Assembly (NCBI GenBank): GCA_037968895.1
Contig: JBBKWJ010000031.1
Location: 1-16,395 of the forward strand
Direction: 5' to 3'
From: JBBKWJ01 sp037968895
Lineage (GTDB): Bacteria > Actinomycetota > Acidimicrobiia > Acidimicrobiales > SZUA-35
Length of the DNA: 16,395 nt
Numbering within the stretch: position 1 is the stretch's first letter; each line of letters opens with the position of its first letter. The notes under the pieces are model-generated. The model ran no database searches, had not been told where the DNA came from, and saw only the letters and a list, made by a program, of their open reading frames with translations. The translations under genes and the position numbers were made by a program. This document shows positions 6,805-13,857 of the stretch, piece by piece.

Positions 6805-7030
6805 CGACGCAGACGCGAATTGCATGGAACCGTACAAGCCCAGACTGGGGCTTTAGAAGCTCGGCCCGCTGGTTGAATGTCACTTCTAAAGAGGTCGCAA
6901 TCTCCGCTTCCCGATGGTTAGCACCACTTCAAGAATCAGCGCCTGCGCCGAAGGCGCTGAGCAGGCACTATCTGACCACGGTCGGGCGAGGCGACCCGCC
7001 AGGCCCGCAAAGATGATCGCGAACGGCGTT
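6805..7030. other. Non-coding centre of a 381-bp divergent intergenic region
   Basis: The full gap 6733-7113 holds no convincing gene; a reading frame crossing it on the minus strand runs back into the aldo-keto reductase in the wrong sense. This central part contains a 6-bp hairpin (AAGCCC 6836-6841 with GGGCTT 6848-6853) and a 9-bp dyad at 6936-6960 (listed separately). The flanks carry candidate promoters for the two divergent genes. Confidence 0.5.
6936..6960. repeat. 9-bp inverted repeat with 7-nt loop
   Basis: TCAGCGCCT (6936-6944) and AGGCGCTGA (6952-6960) pair perfectly. It lies between the divergent SBP and aldo-keto reductase genes. It could be a regulator site or a transcript hairpin; no T-run follows on either strand. 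Confidence 0.5.
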
Positions 7031-7059
7031 TTGGCACATGACAGCCCGATGACAATAAC
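7031..7059 (+). promoter_or_regulatory. Candidate promoter of the aldo-keto reductase
   Basis: TTGGCA (7031-7036, 5 of 6 to consensus) and AATAAC (7054-7059, 4 of 6) are spaced 17 nt apart, with the ATG at 7114. An SD, GAGGAAAC, lies just upstream of the start. Confidence 0.4.
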
Positions 7060-7113
7060 AACAGGACCGACGTACGGCGTAAGCTGCAACCGACCAATAC
7101 TGAGGAAACGGCC

Positions 7114-8136
7114 ATGACCTACACACCTGCCAGCGACCGCTACGACTCGATGCAGTTTCGTCGGTCCGGACGAAGCGGCCTCAAGTTGCCCGCCATCTCG
7201 CTCGGCTTGTGGCACAACTTCGGCGGAGTCGACAACGAAGACAACGCGAAAGCCATGGTTCGAGGCGCCTTTGATCTCGGCGTTACCCATTTCGACCTCG
7301 CAAATAACTACGGCCCACCTCCCGGATCGGCCGAAGAAACCTTCGGTCGTATGCTCGCAACCGACCTGCAGAACCACCGCGACGAACTCGTCATTTCAAG
7401 CAAGGCCGGCTACGACATGTGGCCGGGCCCATACGGTGAATGGGGCTCACGCAAATACCTCACGGCAAGCGTTGACCAAAGCCTGGCTCGCACCGGACTT
7501 GACTACTTCGACATCTTCTACTCGCACCGCTTCGACCCTGAGACGCCTCTCGAAGAAACGATGGGGGCACTTGACAGCATCGTCCGTCAGGGCAAGGCGC
7601 TCTATGTTGGGATCTCGTCGTACTCAGCTGAGAAGACAGCAGAGGCAGCCGCGATCTTGAAGGGTCTCGGCACGCCGTGCCTTATTCACCAGCCGTCGTA
7701 TTCGATGCTCAACCGTTGGGTTGAAGATGGCCTACTCGACACGCTCGGCCAGGAGGGCATCGGCTGTATCGCCTTCTCTCCCTTGGCTCAGGGCATGTTG
7801 ACCGACAAGTACTTGGCTGGGGTCCCTGATGGCTCACGAGCATCGAAAGATAGTTCGTTGAACCCATCTCTACTTTCCGATGAAGCGTTGGCCAAGATCA
7901 CAGCGCTCAACACCCTCGCCGCCAGCCGAGGCCAGAGTCTCGCTCAGATGGCAATCGCGTGGATTCTGCGTGACCCACGAGTGACCTCGGCGCTCATCGG
8001 GGCGAGCAGCCTTTCTCAGATCGAAGAGTTAGTCGGGGCGCTCGACAATCTCGATTTCAGAGCTGACGAACTCGCCGAGATCGACCTTCATGCCACCGAC
8101 GCCCACATCAACCTCTGGGCCAAATCAAGCGAGTAA
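7114..8136 (+). CDS. gpr: YghZ/GPR-type aldo-keto reductase (L-glyceraldehyde 3-phosphate reductase family)
   Basis: A 340-residue cytoplasmic NADPH-dependent reductase of the aldo-keto superfamily, close to E. coli YghZ. Matches are collinear over nearly the whole length: LPAISLGLWHNFGG near 25-38, THFDLANNYGPPPGSAEE near 58-75, SSKAGYDMWPGPYGEWGSRKYL, IHQPSYSMLNRWVEDGLLDTL, CIAFSPLAQGMLT, and an INLWAKSSE end. The catalytic tetrad is present as D61, Y66, K97 and H138. YghZ-like enzymes reduce L-glyceraldehyde 3-phosphate and methylglyoxal-like aldehydes, so a detoxification role is likely. ATG 7114 has GAGGAAAC upstream. It stands alone, divergent to an orphan SBP. Its stop codon touches the hairpin that appears to terminate the opposing tRNA transcript. 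Confidence 0.93.
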   Translation: MTYTPASDRYDSMQFRRSGRSGLKLPAISLGLWHNFGGVDNEDNAKAMVRGAFDLGVTHFDLANNYGPPPGSAEETFGRMLATDLQNHRDELVISSKAGYDMWPGPYGEWGSRKYLTASVDQSLARTGLDYFDIFYSHRFDPETPLEETMGALDSIVRQGKALYVGISSYSAEKTAEAAAILKGLGTPCLIHQPSYSMLNRWVEDGLLDTLGQEGIGCIAFSPLAQGMLTDKYLAGVPDGSRASKDSSLNPSLLSDEALAKITALNTLAASRGQSLAQMAIAWILRDPRVTSALIGASSLSQIEELVGALDNLDFRADELAEIDLHATDAHINLWAKSSE

Positions 8137-8171
8137 AACGAACACTTGGGTGACTGACACCAAAGTGTTCG
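8137..8171 (-). terminator. Terminator of the tRNA-Val transcript, possibly bidirectional
   Basis: CGAACACTT (8139-8147) and AAGTGTTCG (8163-8171) pair perfectly over 9 bp. Inside, GGTG/CACC adds 4 bp after one mismatch, around the loop ACTGA. On the minus strand the stem is followed by TTTT, so it suits the tRNA transcript coming from 8355. It also starts 2 nt after the aldo-keto reductase stop and may fold in that mRNA. Confidence 0.7.
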
Positions 8172-8231
8172 CAACACGGCTGAGCGTTTTCGCCGCCCCT
8201 TGTGCAACCCGACTGAGCGTTTCGGCGCCCC
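8171..8231. repeat. Imperfect tandem repeat, two units of 28-29 bp, 33-bp period
   Basis: Unit 1 (8171-8199) and unit 2 (8204-8231) share GCAAC.CG.CTGAGCGTTT followed by a GC-rich CGCCCC end. The second unit runs into a perfect 9-bp hairpin, TTTCGGCGC (8220-8228) with GCGCCGAAA (8233-8241). Both lie between the tRNA-Val 3' end and its terminator. Function unknown. Confidence 0.6.
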
Positions 8232-8281
8232 AGCGCCGAAAGGCGTTTAGAGAGGAAGCCCGTCAGGGCTGACGAACGACG

Positions 8282-8355
8282 TGGACCATACAAGACTTGA
8301 ACTTGTGACCTCTCGCGTGTGAGGCGAGCGCTCTAGCCAGCTGAGCTAATGGTCC
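8282..8355 (-). tRNA. tRNA-Val (anticodon CAC)
   Basis: The minus strand folds as a full cloverleaf. The acceptor arms GGACCAT/ATGGTCC pair over 7 bp, and the D arm is GCTC...GAGC. The anticodon stem CTCGC/GCGAG holds the loop CTCACAC, giving anticodon CAC (reads GUG, Val). A 5-nt variable loop and the T arm ACAAG-TTCAAGT-CTTGT follow, with discriminator A at 8282. CCA is not encoded. Length is 74 nt. TAGAGT (8377-8372, minus) lies about 17 nt upstream and could be its -10 box. Confidence 0.96.
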
Positions 8356-8409
8356 TGGCTTGAAGGGCCTTACTCTAGCGACGCGATCTACTATCCGCTC
8401 CCCTATTGC

Positions 8410-9807
8410 TTACCATCCGGCGGGCCGGCACGGCTGGTTTAGAACCGACTCGAATGCCGTCATCGCTTGGATGACACTGACGTCGTCGAGCTGGCGGCCG
8501 ACCACCTGTAAACCAACTGGCATACCGTCGCTGGTTTGCCCGCAATTGACGGTTCCTGCTGGGTTTCGAGTGAGATTGAATCCGTAGCTGAACGACACCC
8601 AACCCTGATGCTCTTCGCCGTTGATGGTCCCCTCGCCTGCAAGCGTTGGAGTCTGACCAGCACACATTGGCGTAAGGAGCAGGGGTGCTTGTTCGAACGC
8701 AGTGTCGAGTTGCAGGTTGTAGTTATGAATCTGGTCAAGCGATTCGACGATGTCAACCGCAGTCAGCTTCATACCCCACTCGATCTGGAACTGGAGCGAC
8801 GGGTCAACCTTGGCCCAGTCTGGGGTGCCTATGAGATGACCTTGCTTCCTAGCCCGCAATGCAGTCCACAGGTTCCACCATGGAAGCACGGGATCTTCGG
8901 CCCAAATGTCAGCGACTTCGACAACGTTCACTCCGGCGTCTGACAACGCATCAATCGCCTTGCGACAGGCAGTGTTGACCTCTGCGTCGACTTCGGCGAA
9001 ACCCATTGTCGGAGACCAGGCAACTCGCGTCGGCAGCCGGCGTGTCGCGAGCGCTTCATACCAAGGCGAACCTGACCGCGGAAGGCTGAACGGATCGGTG
9101 GGGTGAGGCCCAACTACCGAGTCAAGGACGAACGCCGTGTCTTCAGTGCGGAGCGCCATTGGCCCCTTGACCGAGAGCACGGATGAACCTGGCGGAGTTG
9201 GTCCACCATTTGGCACGCGCCCGGCCGTTGTCTTGATTGCGCTGAAACCGCAAAGCGCAGCAGGAATCCGAATCGAACCGCCGCCGTCGGAACCAGTTGC
9301 GAGCGGAACGAGCCCAGCCGCAAGAGCAGCAGCAGACCCGCCAGACGAACCACCCGACGTGCGATCGGTGTTCCATGGATTGGTCGTGCCAGGACCGAGG
9401 AGCGAATCGGTCTTCCCCTTGTGTCCATGCTCGGGGGTCGCCGTCTTGCCAATGACCACGCAACCGGCAGCCCGAAGCCGAGCCACCAAGACCGAATCGC
9501 CTTCGGCTGGCTCATCTGACGTCAGTAGCGACCCGTACCGAGTCGGCCAACCCGCAGCGTCTTCGAGGTCCTTGACCCCAATCGGGATGCCTGCCAAAGG
9601 ACCAACCGCGTGTCCGCCTTGGAGTCGCGCATCAACCTCGTCGGCTTCGGCAAGCGAGCGCTCCGCGTCGACGCAAACAAATGCGTTGAGTCGGTGGTCA
9701 AGCGCCGCGATTCGGGCCAAAGCGGCTTCAGTTAGCCGCCTCGCCGTCAAATCGCCGGAGTGGACGGACGACGCGAGGTCAATGACGCGATGATCACGGA
9801 AATCCAT
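8410..9807 (-). CDS. Amidase signature family protein
   Basis: A 465-residue cytoplasmic amidohydrolase of the amidase signature family, which cleaves C-N amide bonds. The Ser-cisSer-Lys triad is complete: Lys79 in GIPIGVKDLEDAAG, Ser154 in TSGGSSGGSAAALAAGL, and the nucleophile Ser178 in GSDGGGSIRIPA. The length and the collinear C-terminus (GTVNCGQTSDGMPVGLQVVGRQ) match aryl-acylamidase/6-aminohexanoate-hydrolase-type members. No gatB/gatC neighbours are present and the GatA context is absent, so a catabolic amidase is likelier than the Glu-tRNA amidotransferase subunit. The substrate is unknown. ATG 9807 lacks an SD but has TAGGTT 6 nt upstream, suggesting its own leaderless transcript although it follows the J-domain gene by 78 nt. 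Confidence 0.92.
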   Translation of the reverse strand: MDFRDHRVIDLASSVHSGDLTARRLTEAALARIAALDHRLNAFVCVDAERSLAEADEVDARLQGGHAVGPLAGIPIGVKDLEDAAGWPTRYGSLLTSDEPAEGDSVLVARLRAAGCVVIGKTATPEHGHKGKTDSLLGPGTTNPWNTDRTSGGSSGGSAAALAAGLVPLATGSDGGGSIRIPAALCGFSAIKTTAGRVPNGGPTPPGSSVLSVKGPMALRTEDTAFVLDSVVGPHPTDPFSLPRSGSPWYEALATRRLPTRVAWSPTMGFAEVDAEVNTACRKAIDALSDAGVNVVEVADIWAEDPVLPWWNLWTALRARKQGHLIGTPDWAKVDPSLQFQIEWGMKLTAVDIVESLDQIHNYNLQLDTAFEQAPLLLTPMCAGQTPTLAGEGTINGEEHQGWVSFSYGFNLTRNPAGTVNCGQTSDGMPVGLQVVGRQLDDVSVIQAMTAFESVLNQPCRPAGW

Positions 9808-9813
9808 GAGCCG

Positions 9814-9819
9814 AACCTA
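9814..9819 (-). promoter_or_regulatory. Candidate leaderless -10 box of the amidase gene
   Basis: TAGGTT (TANNNT) ends exactly 6 nt before ATG 9807 with no SD in between. The -35 region is weak. Confidence 0.4.
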
Positions 9820-9885
9820 GTGCACAAAAGCACTGCTGACCGGACGGCCCAATCCCGCGTGCATCTGCCCGGATCGAAACCGAGG

Positions 9886-10575
9886 TTAAGAAGTGAGCAG
9901 GCAGATCCAGAGATCTTGGTATGGGACCTCACGGGTTGTTTCTCTCGGACACACGCCATCGTTGAGGCGGGCACCGATGATTCGCCCATCATTGGTTCCG
10001 TTGCAGTTTGGCACTTCTTGCAGCCCCTCACTCAGCACACGAAGACACGAGGTGCTGGCGTAAGGAATTGGCGGCCCCGGGACCGTGGCTGGCGTCACGT
10101 TGCCAGACGGTCGAGACGCGTACGCAGTAAAGATGAAAATGCCAACCATCAGCACCGCAAGCCCAAGCCACGGGACCATTCGCATGATCCTCGAATGTTG
10201 GTCATCGACGACCGCATACCGTGCTTGCGCACGATCACGGAGGTACTCAGGGTCAAGGAGGCGTGGATCGATTCGCACTGAGTCGTCTGCCGATGGCTTT
10301 GAGGAGCCGGCCGAACTGGCCGATCGAGTGCGGGCCGGAACCTCGGTCGCGACCAGCAGTGTTGCGTCGTATCGGGCTCGAGCTCCGTTATCGCCGAGCA
10401 CTCGCCACGCTTCGTTGACGAGCCGCATCGTCGTTTCGGCTACGGCCGCGTCGGCCGGGGTACGTTCGGAGAATCGGTCGGGGTGCCACATCCGTGCTTG
10501 GTCGTGATAGGCGCGACGGACTTCTTCATGTGTGGCACTCGCGGGGAGTTGCAGGATCTCGTAGTGAGTTCGCAA
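9886..10575 (-). CDS. Membrane-anchored J-domain protein with an exported Cys-rich tail
   Basis: A 229-residue protein. Residues 1-72 form a J domain (HYEILQLPASATHEEVRRAY; HPD at 31-33; NEAWRVLGDNGARARYD), the part that stimulates DnaK-type Hsp70. A Ser/Arg-rich linker and a charged helix follow, then one membrane helix (about 133-153, VPWLGLAVLMVGIFIF). After it come a Pro/Thr spacer and a C-terminal domain with four Cys (177, 191, 209, 225) that probably form two disulfides outside the cell. There is no G/F region or zinc finger, so this is not DnaJ itself. The TTG start at 10575 has AAGG 6 nt upstream. The tail (CLRVLSEGLQEVPNC..., W-I-C) resembles septum-formation-type extracellular domains, which is a tentative link. 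Confidence 0.85.
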   Translation of the reverse strand: MRTHYEILQLPASATHEEVRRAYHDQARMWHPDRFSERTPADAAVAETTMRLVNEAWRVLGDNGARARYDATLLVATEVPARTRSASSAGSSKPSADDSVRIDPRLLDPEYLRDRAQARYAVVDDQHSRIMRMVPWLGLAVLMVGIFIFTAYASRPSGNVTPATVPGPPIPYASTSCLRVLSEGLQEVPNCNGTNDGRIIGARLNDGVCPRETTREVPYQDLWICLLTS

Positions 10576-10629
10576 GCCAGACCTTTGACGACGGAACTAC
10601 ACATCGTATTGGTCCGAACGGCTAGCTTC

Positions 10630-11520
10630 CTAGTGGTAGTCGTAGCCGATGAGGGATTCCGACTCGCCCCACTCGCGCTGGATGACCTCGGAGCTGGCCG
10701 ATTGTACGCGTGTCTGCTCGCCGACGCTGCCGCCAAGCGCAATGAGACGCTGTTCCTGACGGCGACCGATGCTCGCAATGAACGCTCCACCGCCAACCGC
10801 GACGCCAGCCATCAATAGCGAACTAATGATGTGAGTCAAGGTGTGGGTTCCGGTCCAGGGAGTCGATCGAAGCACAAGACGCTGAATCCACCACAGATGC
10901 AGGCTGGCGAACCACCCCACAATCGCAAGGGTGCACGCAGGCGGGAACACTTCGGTCCTCGTGGCCGGCGTCATGGAGGTTGCCCAAAGCATCTTTGCCG
11001 CGCTGAGGAAGTATCCAACGACACCAGATGAAACGGCGATCCCAACCATTGCGAGAGTCGCGAGGAAGAGGTGGTCGAAACCTGGAACGAACCGAGCGGC
11101 CAACGCAAGGGGGGCGACAGCAGCAGTCACCTTCAACGACAGACGAACGGCCTTCAACATTTTCACCGACGGATCGGCACCGAGCATGGGGACGTTCTCC
11201 TGCACCCGACCGAACCACTGAATAAGGAAACCGATCGAGAGTACCCCGAGCCACATGACACCGAAGGCCAGTCCATCAGCGAGTCGGAACAGCCCAGCGT
11301 CGCCGCCGGAGCTGCCCATAACGCCAATGGCAAACGACATAAGGGCTGGTACGAGCCATACGAAGAGACCAACTCTGAACATTTCAGAGATCGTAAGAGC
11401 AGATCTATAGCCAGCGATGGTCTTTAGCATCCGCTCGGTTTGATCGCTCTGATGGCGCGCTGGAGCAGGCTCAACTACTGGCGGCTTTCCGGTCCGCTTG
11501 CCTACTGCAACTTGGCTCAC
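10630..11520 (-). CDS. Six-helix integral membrane protein of unknown function
   Basis: A 296-residue protein I do not recognise. It has a polar Pro-rich N-terminus (1-45), then about six hydrophobic segments near 47-69, 80-104, 124-147, 151-181, 196-218 and 228-251. A cytoplasmic polar tail ends SESLIGYDYH. Short conserved-looking charged loops are WFGRVQENVPMLGADPSVKM and ATRTEVFPP. There is no transporter or enzyme signature. The start is GTG 11520; there is no SD, but GATACT lies 6 nt upstream. It sits 54 nt before the J-domain gene and may be co-transcribed with it, suggesting a shared envelope role. Confidence 0.72.
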   Translation of the reverse strand: MSQVAVGKRTGKPPVVEPAPARHQSDQTERMLKTIAGYRSALTISEMFRVGLFVWLVPALMSFAIGVMGSSGGDAGLFRLADGLAFGVMWLGVLSIGFLIQWFGRVQENVPMLGADPSVKMLKAVRLSLKVTAAVAPLALAARFVPGFDHLFLATLAMVGIAVSSGVVGYFLSAAKMLWATSMTPATRTEVFPPACTLAIVGWFASLHLWWIQRLVLRSTPWTGTHTLTHIISSLLMAGVAVGGGAFIASIGRRQEQRLIALGGSVGEQTRVQSASSEVIQREWGESESLIGYDYH

Positions 11521-11586
11521 AGTGTGAGTATCGGCAAAAACCCGTCAAGGTTGAGTCGGCGGCGCCAACCAAGTGGGCCACCAGTC

Positions 11587-12459
11587 CTAGAGGGCGAGGC
11601 CTAACGTCAGCAGCAGGCCGACAATAAGCTGAACTCGACCGGTCTGACCAAGGACCGGAATCAACGCCTGGCCCGCCGCACCTTGCCGAACAGCCGAAAC
11701 GGGCGGTGCTGCGGCGACAAGACCAACGATGCCGAGCGCAGCCATTGGTCGATATATGGAACAAATCGCGATTCCGACCGCAACGGCAACAAAAAGCCCG
11801 ACATACACGAGTCTGGTCGACCGATCACCAAGGCGGACTGCGAGCGTCTGCTTTCCTGCCACTGTGTCGCCTGGGATATCGCGCAAGTTGTTGATCACGA
11901 GTAACGCAACAGCGAGCAAGCCGACAGGGATAGCGGCCCAGACACTAAGCCACGTGATCGTTTCGGTCTGCACGTAGAAAGAGCCAACCGTGGCCACGAG
12001 TCCGAAGAACACAAAAACGAAAACCTCGCCAAGACCCAGGTAGCCGTACGGTCGAGGTCCACCCGTGTACGCCCAGCCAGCCAAGATTGACGCTGCTCCA
12101 ACTGCGAAGAGTTCCGGTCCGACGGTGAGCGCCAGCGCGCCCCCGGCTACACCAGCAACCGCAAAGGCGACAAGGGCCGCCGCTTTCACTTCTTTCGCCG
12201 TAGCGAGCCCCGAACCAACCAAGCGGATGGGCCCGACACGATCGTCATCGGTGCCCCGCTCGCCATCGGCGTAGTCATTGACAAAATTGGTCGCCACCTG
12301 CAATGCAAGCGAAACCACAAGCGCTGCGGCCGCTCGCCACCAGATGATGCCGCTTCCGGCAGCCACGGCAGTTCCAACTGCGACGGGCACAACAGCCGCC
12401 GGCAGCGTGCGGGGCCGGGCCCCGAGAAGCCATCGATTAGTGGGAGCAGGCGCAGACAT
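11587..12459 (-). CDS. menA: 1,4-dihydroxy-2-naphthoate polyprenyltransferase
   Basis: An integral membrane UbiA-family prenyltransferase that attaches a polyprenyl chain to 1,4-dihydroxy-2-naphthoate in menaquinone synthesis. About 290 residues with a run of hydrophobic helices. The N-terminal RWLLGARPRTLPAAVVPV is characteristic of MenA. The first Asp motif, NDYADGERGTDDDR, is near residues 61-74 and the second, NNLRDIPGDTVAGKQTLAVRLG, near 190-211; both bind Mg-diphosphate. ATG 12459 is chosen because homologues begin just before GARPRTLP and a TACCCT box lies 6 nt upstream. GTG 12498 would add 13 residues and nearly touch the murF stop. No other men gene is in the window. Confidence 0.92.
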   Translation of the reverse strand: MSAPAPTNRWLLGARPRTLPAAVVPVAVGTAVAAGSGIIWWRAAAALVVSLALQVATNFVNDYADGERGTDDDRVGPIRLVGSGLATAKEVKAAALVAFAVAGVAGGALALTVGPELFAVGAASILAGWAYTGGPRPYGYLGLGEVFVFVFFGLVATVGSFYVQTETITWLSVWAAIPVGLLAVALLVINNLRDIPGDTVAGKQTLAVRLGDRSTRLVYVGLFVAVAVGIAICSIYRPMAALGIVGLVAAAPPVSAVRQGAAGQALIPVLGQTGRVQLIVGLLLTLGLAL

Positions 12460-12465
12460 TTGGCC

Positions 12466-12471
12466 AGGGTA
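12466..12471 (-). promoter_or_regulatory. Candidate leaderless -10 box of menA
   Basis: TACCCT (TANNNT) ends 6 nt before ATG 12459 and no SD is present. No clear -35. It supports the shorter menA start. Confidence 0.4.
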
Positions 12472-12500
12472 AGGCACGACCGCCACGATGGAGCGCACCG

Positions 12501-13808
12501 TTAGGTCAACAGCATTTCCGCAACGCGCTCTAGAGCCGCGACCCGCGAACCCTTGACCAATACTGCATCACCAGCTCCAAACGACGCGACGGCCTCAATT
12601 GCTGCGGCCGGGCTGCTCACGTGGCGAGCGCTCGAACCGTAGCCAGGAGCAGACACCGCGATCACTTCAATCCCAGCGGCGGCGGCCTCGGCTGCAATAG
12701 CGAGATGTTCTTCTGGTCCCTCGTCGCCCAGTTCTGCCATCGCTCCCAGCACCGCTACTCGGCGATGCACATCGAGCGAGACGAGCGCCGCGAGCGCCGC
12801 TCTGACCGACGTCGGGTTGGCGTTGTACGCGTCATTGATAACGATTCCACCCGAGGCGGCCTTGGTGATCTCCATTCGCCACCGCGACACGTTGGCTTCT
12901 TCGATACCCGCAACTAGCCCTTCAAGATGTAGCCCAGCCGCGAGCCCAGCCGCGAGTGCAGCGACGGCGTTGTCGACCATGTGGGCGCCGCTCACGGCGA
13001 GCCTGACAGCAGCCGAGCCCTGCGGCGAGTTGATGCGAAATGTGCCTCGAAGCAGGGCGTCGAACTCGACGTCTGAGGCGAATACGTCCGCACCAGGTGC
13101 GCCGTACAACATCACGTCGGCCTGCGACCGAGATGCCATGGCCAGGACGTTCGGGTCGGCTGCGTTTAGGACTGCGACGCCCGACGCGGGAAGCGCCTCG
13201 ATGAGCTCTCCCTTCGCAGACGTAACGCCTTCGATTGACCCAAACAGTTCGGAGTGAGCCAGCGCAACCCGAGTGACAACCCCAATCGATGGCTTCGCAA
13301 TCGCGCAGAGTTCGGCGATATGGCCGATCCCCCGCGCCCCCATCTCGACGATCGTGACTTCGGTGTCGCTTGGTGCGTTAACAAGAGTCAATGGCAACCC
13401 AAGCTCGTTGTTAAACGAGGCAGCATTTGCGTGAGTGCGTGCGTCATGGGAGCACGCCGCGTTGATCAAGTCCTTTACCGATGTCTTGCCCACGCTTCCG
13501 GTTACGCCGATCACTGGGTCGGGAAGTCGCAGCCTGGCAGCCACACCCATCCGGCTCAGTGCCTCGGGAGTAGAAGTGACACGGATGCCAGACCCTCCCT
13601 CTAGTTCCCGCTCAGTGAGATACGCAGCCGCTCCTGCCGCTTGCGCACCGGCGATGAACTGGTGCCCGTCACGCTCGGCGACTATTGGGACAAAGAGGCA
13701 GCCGGGCGAGATCGATCGGCTGTCAATCGATACGCCGTCTATCTCGAGATCAGGCCCGAAAGACTCACCGTGCAAGAGGGTCGCGAGGTCAGAAAGGAGA
13801 AACTTCAC
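12501..13808 (-). CDS. murF: UDP-N-acetylmuramoyl-tripeptide--D-alanyl-D-alanine ligase
   Basis: A cytoplasmic Mur ligase that adds D-Ala-D-Ala to UDP-MurNAc-tripeptide using ATP; 435 residues from GTG 13808. The N-terminal domain reads KFLLSDLATLLHG then VSIDSRSISPGCLFVP. The P-loop GVTGSVGKTSVK is at about 101-112, followed by ASFNNELGLPLTL. EMGARGIGHIAEL, SAKGELIEAL and NDAYNANPTSVRAAL are MurF marks. The longer reading from 13895 would run into the divergent ddl gene and adds non-family residues, so it is rejected. The gene lies outside a dcw cluster here, paired head-to-head with ddl across about 49 bp, and is followed by menA. Confidence 0.94.
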   Translation of the reverse strand: MKFLLSDLATLLHGESFGPDLEIDGVSIDSRSISPGCLFVPIVAERDGHQFIAGAQAAGAAAYLTERELEGGSGIRVTSTPEALSRMGVAARLRLPDPVIGVTGSVGKTSVKDLINAACSHDARTHANAASFNNELGLPLTLVNAPSDTEVTIVEMGARGIGHIAELCAIAKPSIGVVTRVALAHSELFGSIEGVTSAKGELIEALPASGVAVLNAADPNVLAMASRSQADVMLYGAPGADVFASDVEFDALLRGTFRINSPQGSAAVRLAVSGAHMVDNAVAALAAGLAAGLHLEGLVAGIEEANVSRWRMEITKAASGGIVINDAYNANPTSVRAALAALVSLDVHRRVAVLGAMAELGDEGPEEHLAIAAEAAAAGIEVIAVSAPGYGSSARHVSSPAAAIEAVASFGAGDAVLVKGSRVAALERVAEMLLT

Positions 13809-13844
13809 ACGGTAGGTGTAGCCGACGTTTGGCCCGTTGAGCAC

Positions 13845-13850
13845 TACTCT
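13845..13850 (+). promoter_or_regulatory. Candidate leaderless -10 box of ddl
   Basis: TACTCT (TANNNT) ends 7 nt before ATG 13858, with no SD. This favours ATG 13858 over the in-frame TTG 13837. On the opposite strand TACACC (13820-13815) lies 6 nt before the murF GTG, so both starts would share this short interval. Confidence 0.4.
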
Positions 13851-13857
13851 TATCCGG

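Noticed and set aside
6733..6837. Upstream extension of the family-5 SBP (start at 6837)
   Set aside because: It would place 35 residues ahead of a normal lipoprotein signal peptide. ATG 6732 has a good SD.
6886..7377. 163-codon minus-strand frame across the intergenic region and the start of the aldo-keto reductase
   Set aside because: It overlaps the well-supported reductase antisense for more than half its length and shows no family motif. Its hydrophobic stretch is a by-product of the opposite-strand sequence.
8171..8231. Possible CRISPR repeats
   Set aside because: Only two imperfect units with a 4-nt gap; no spacer-sized intervals and no cas genes.
8282..8355. tRNA-Val as an integration (att) site
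   Set aside because: No integrase, no duplicated tRNA 3' end and no foreign-looking genes next to it in this window.
9137..9793. 218-codon plus-strand frame
   Set aside because: Antisense shadow of the amidase gene; Ser/Pro/Arg-rich with no motif.
9760..10281. 173-codon plus-strand frame
   Set aside because: Antisense to the amidase start and the J-domain gene; no recognisable domain.
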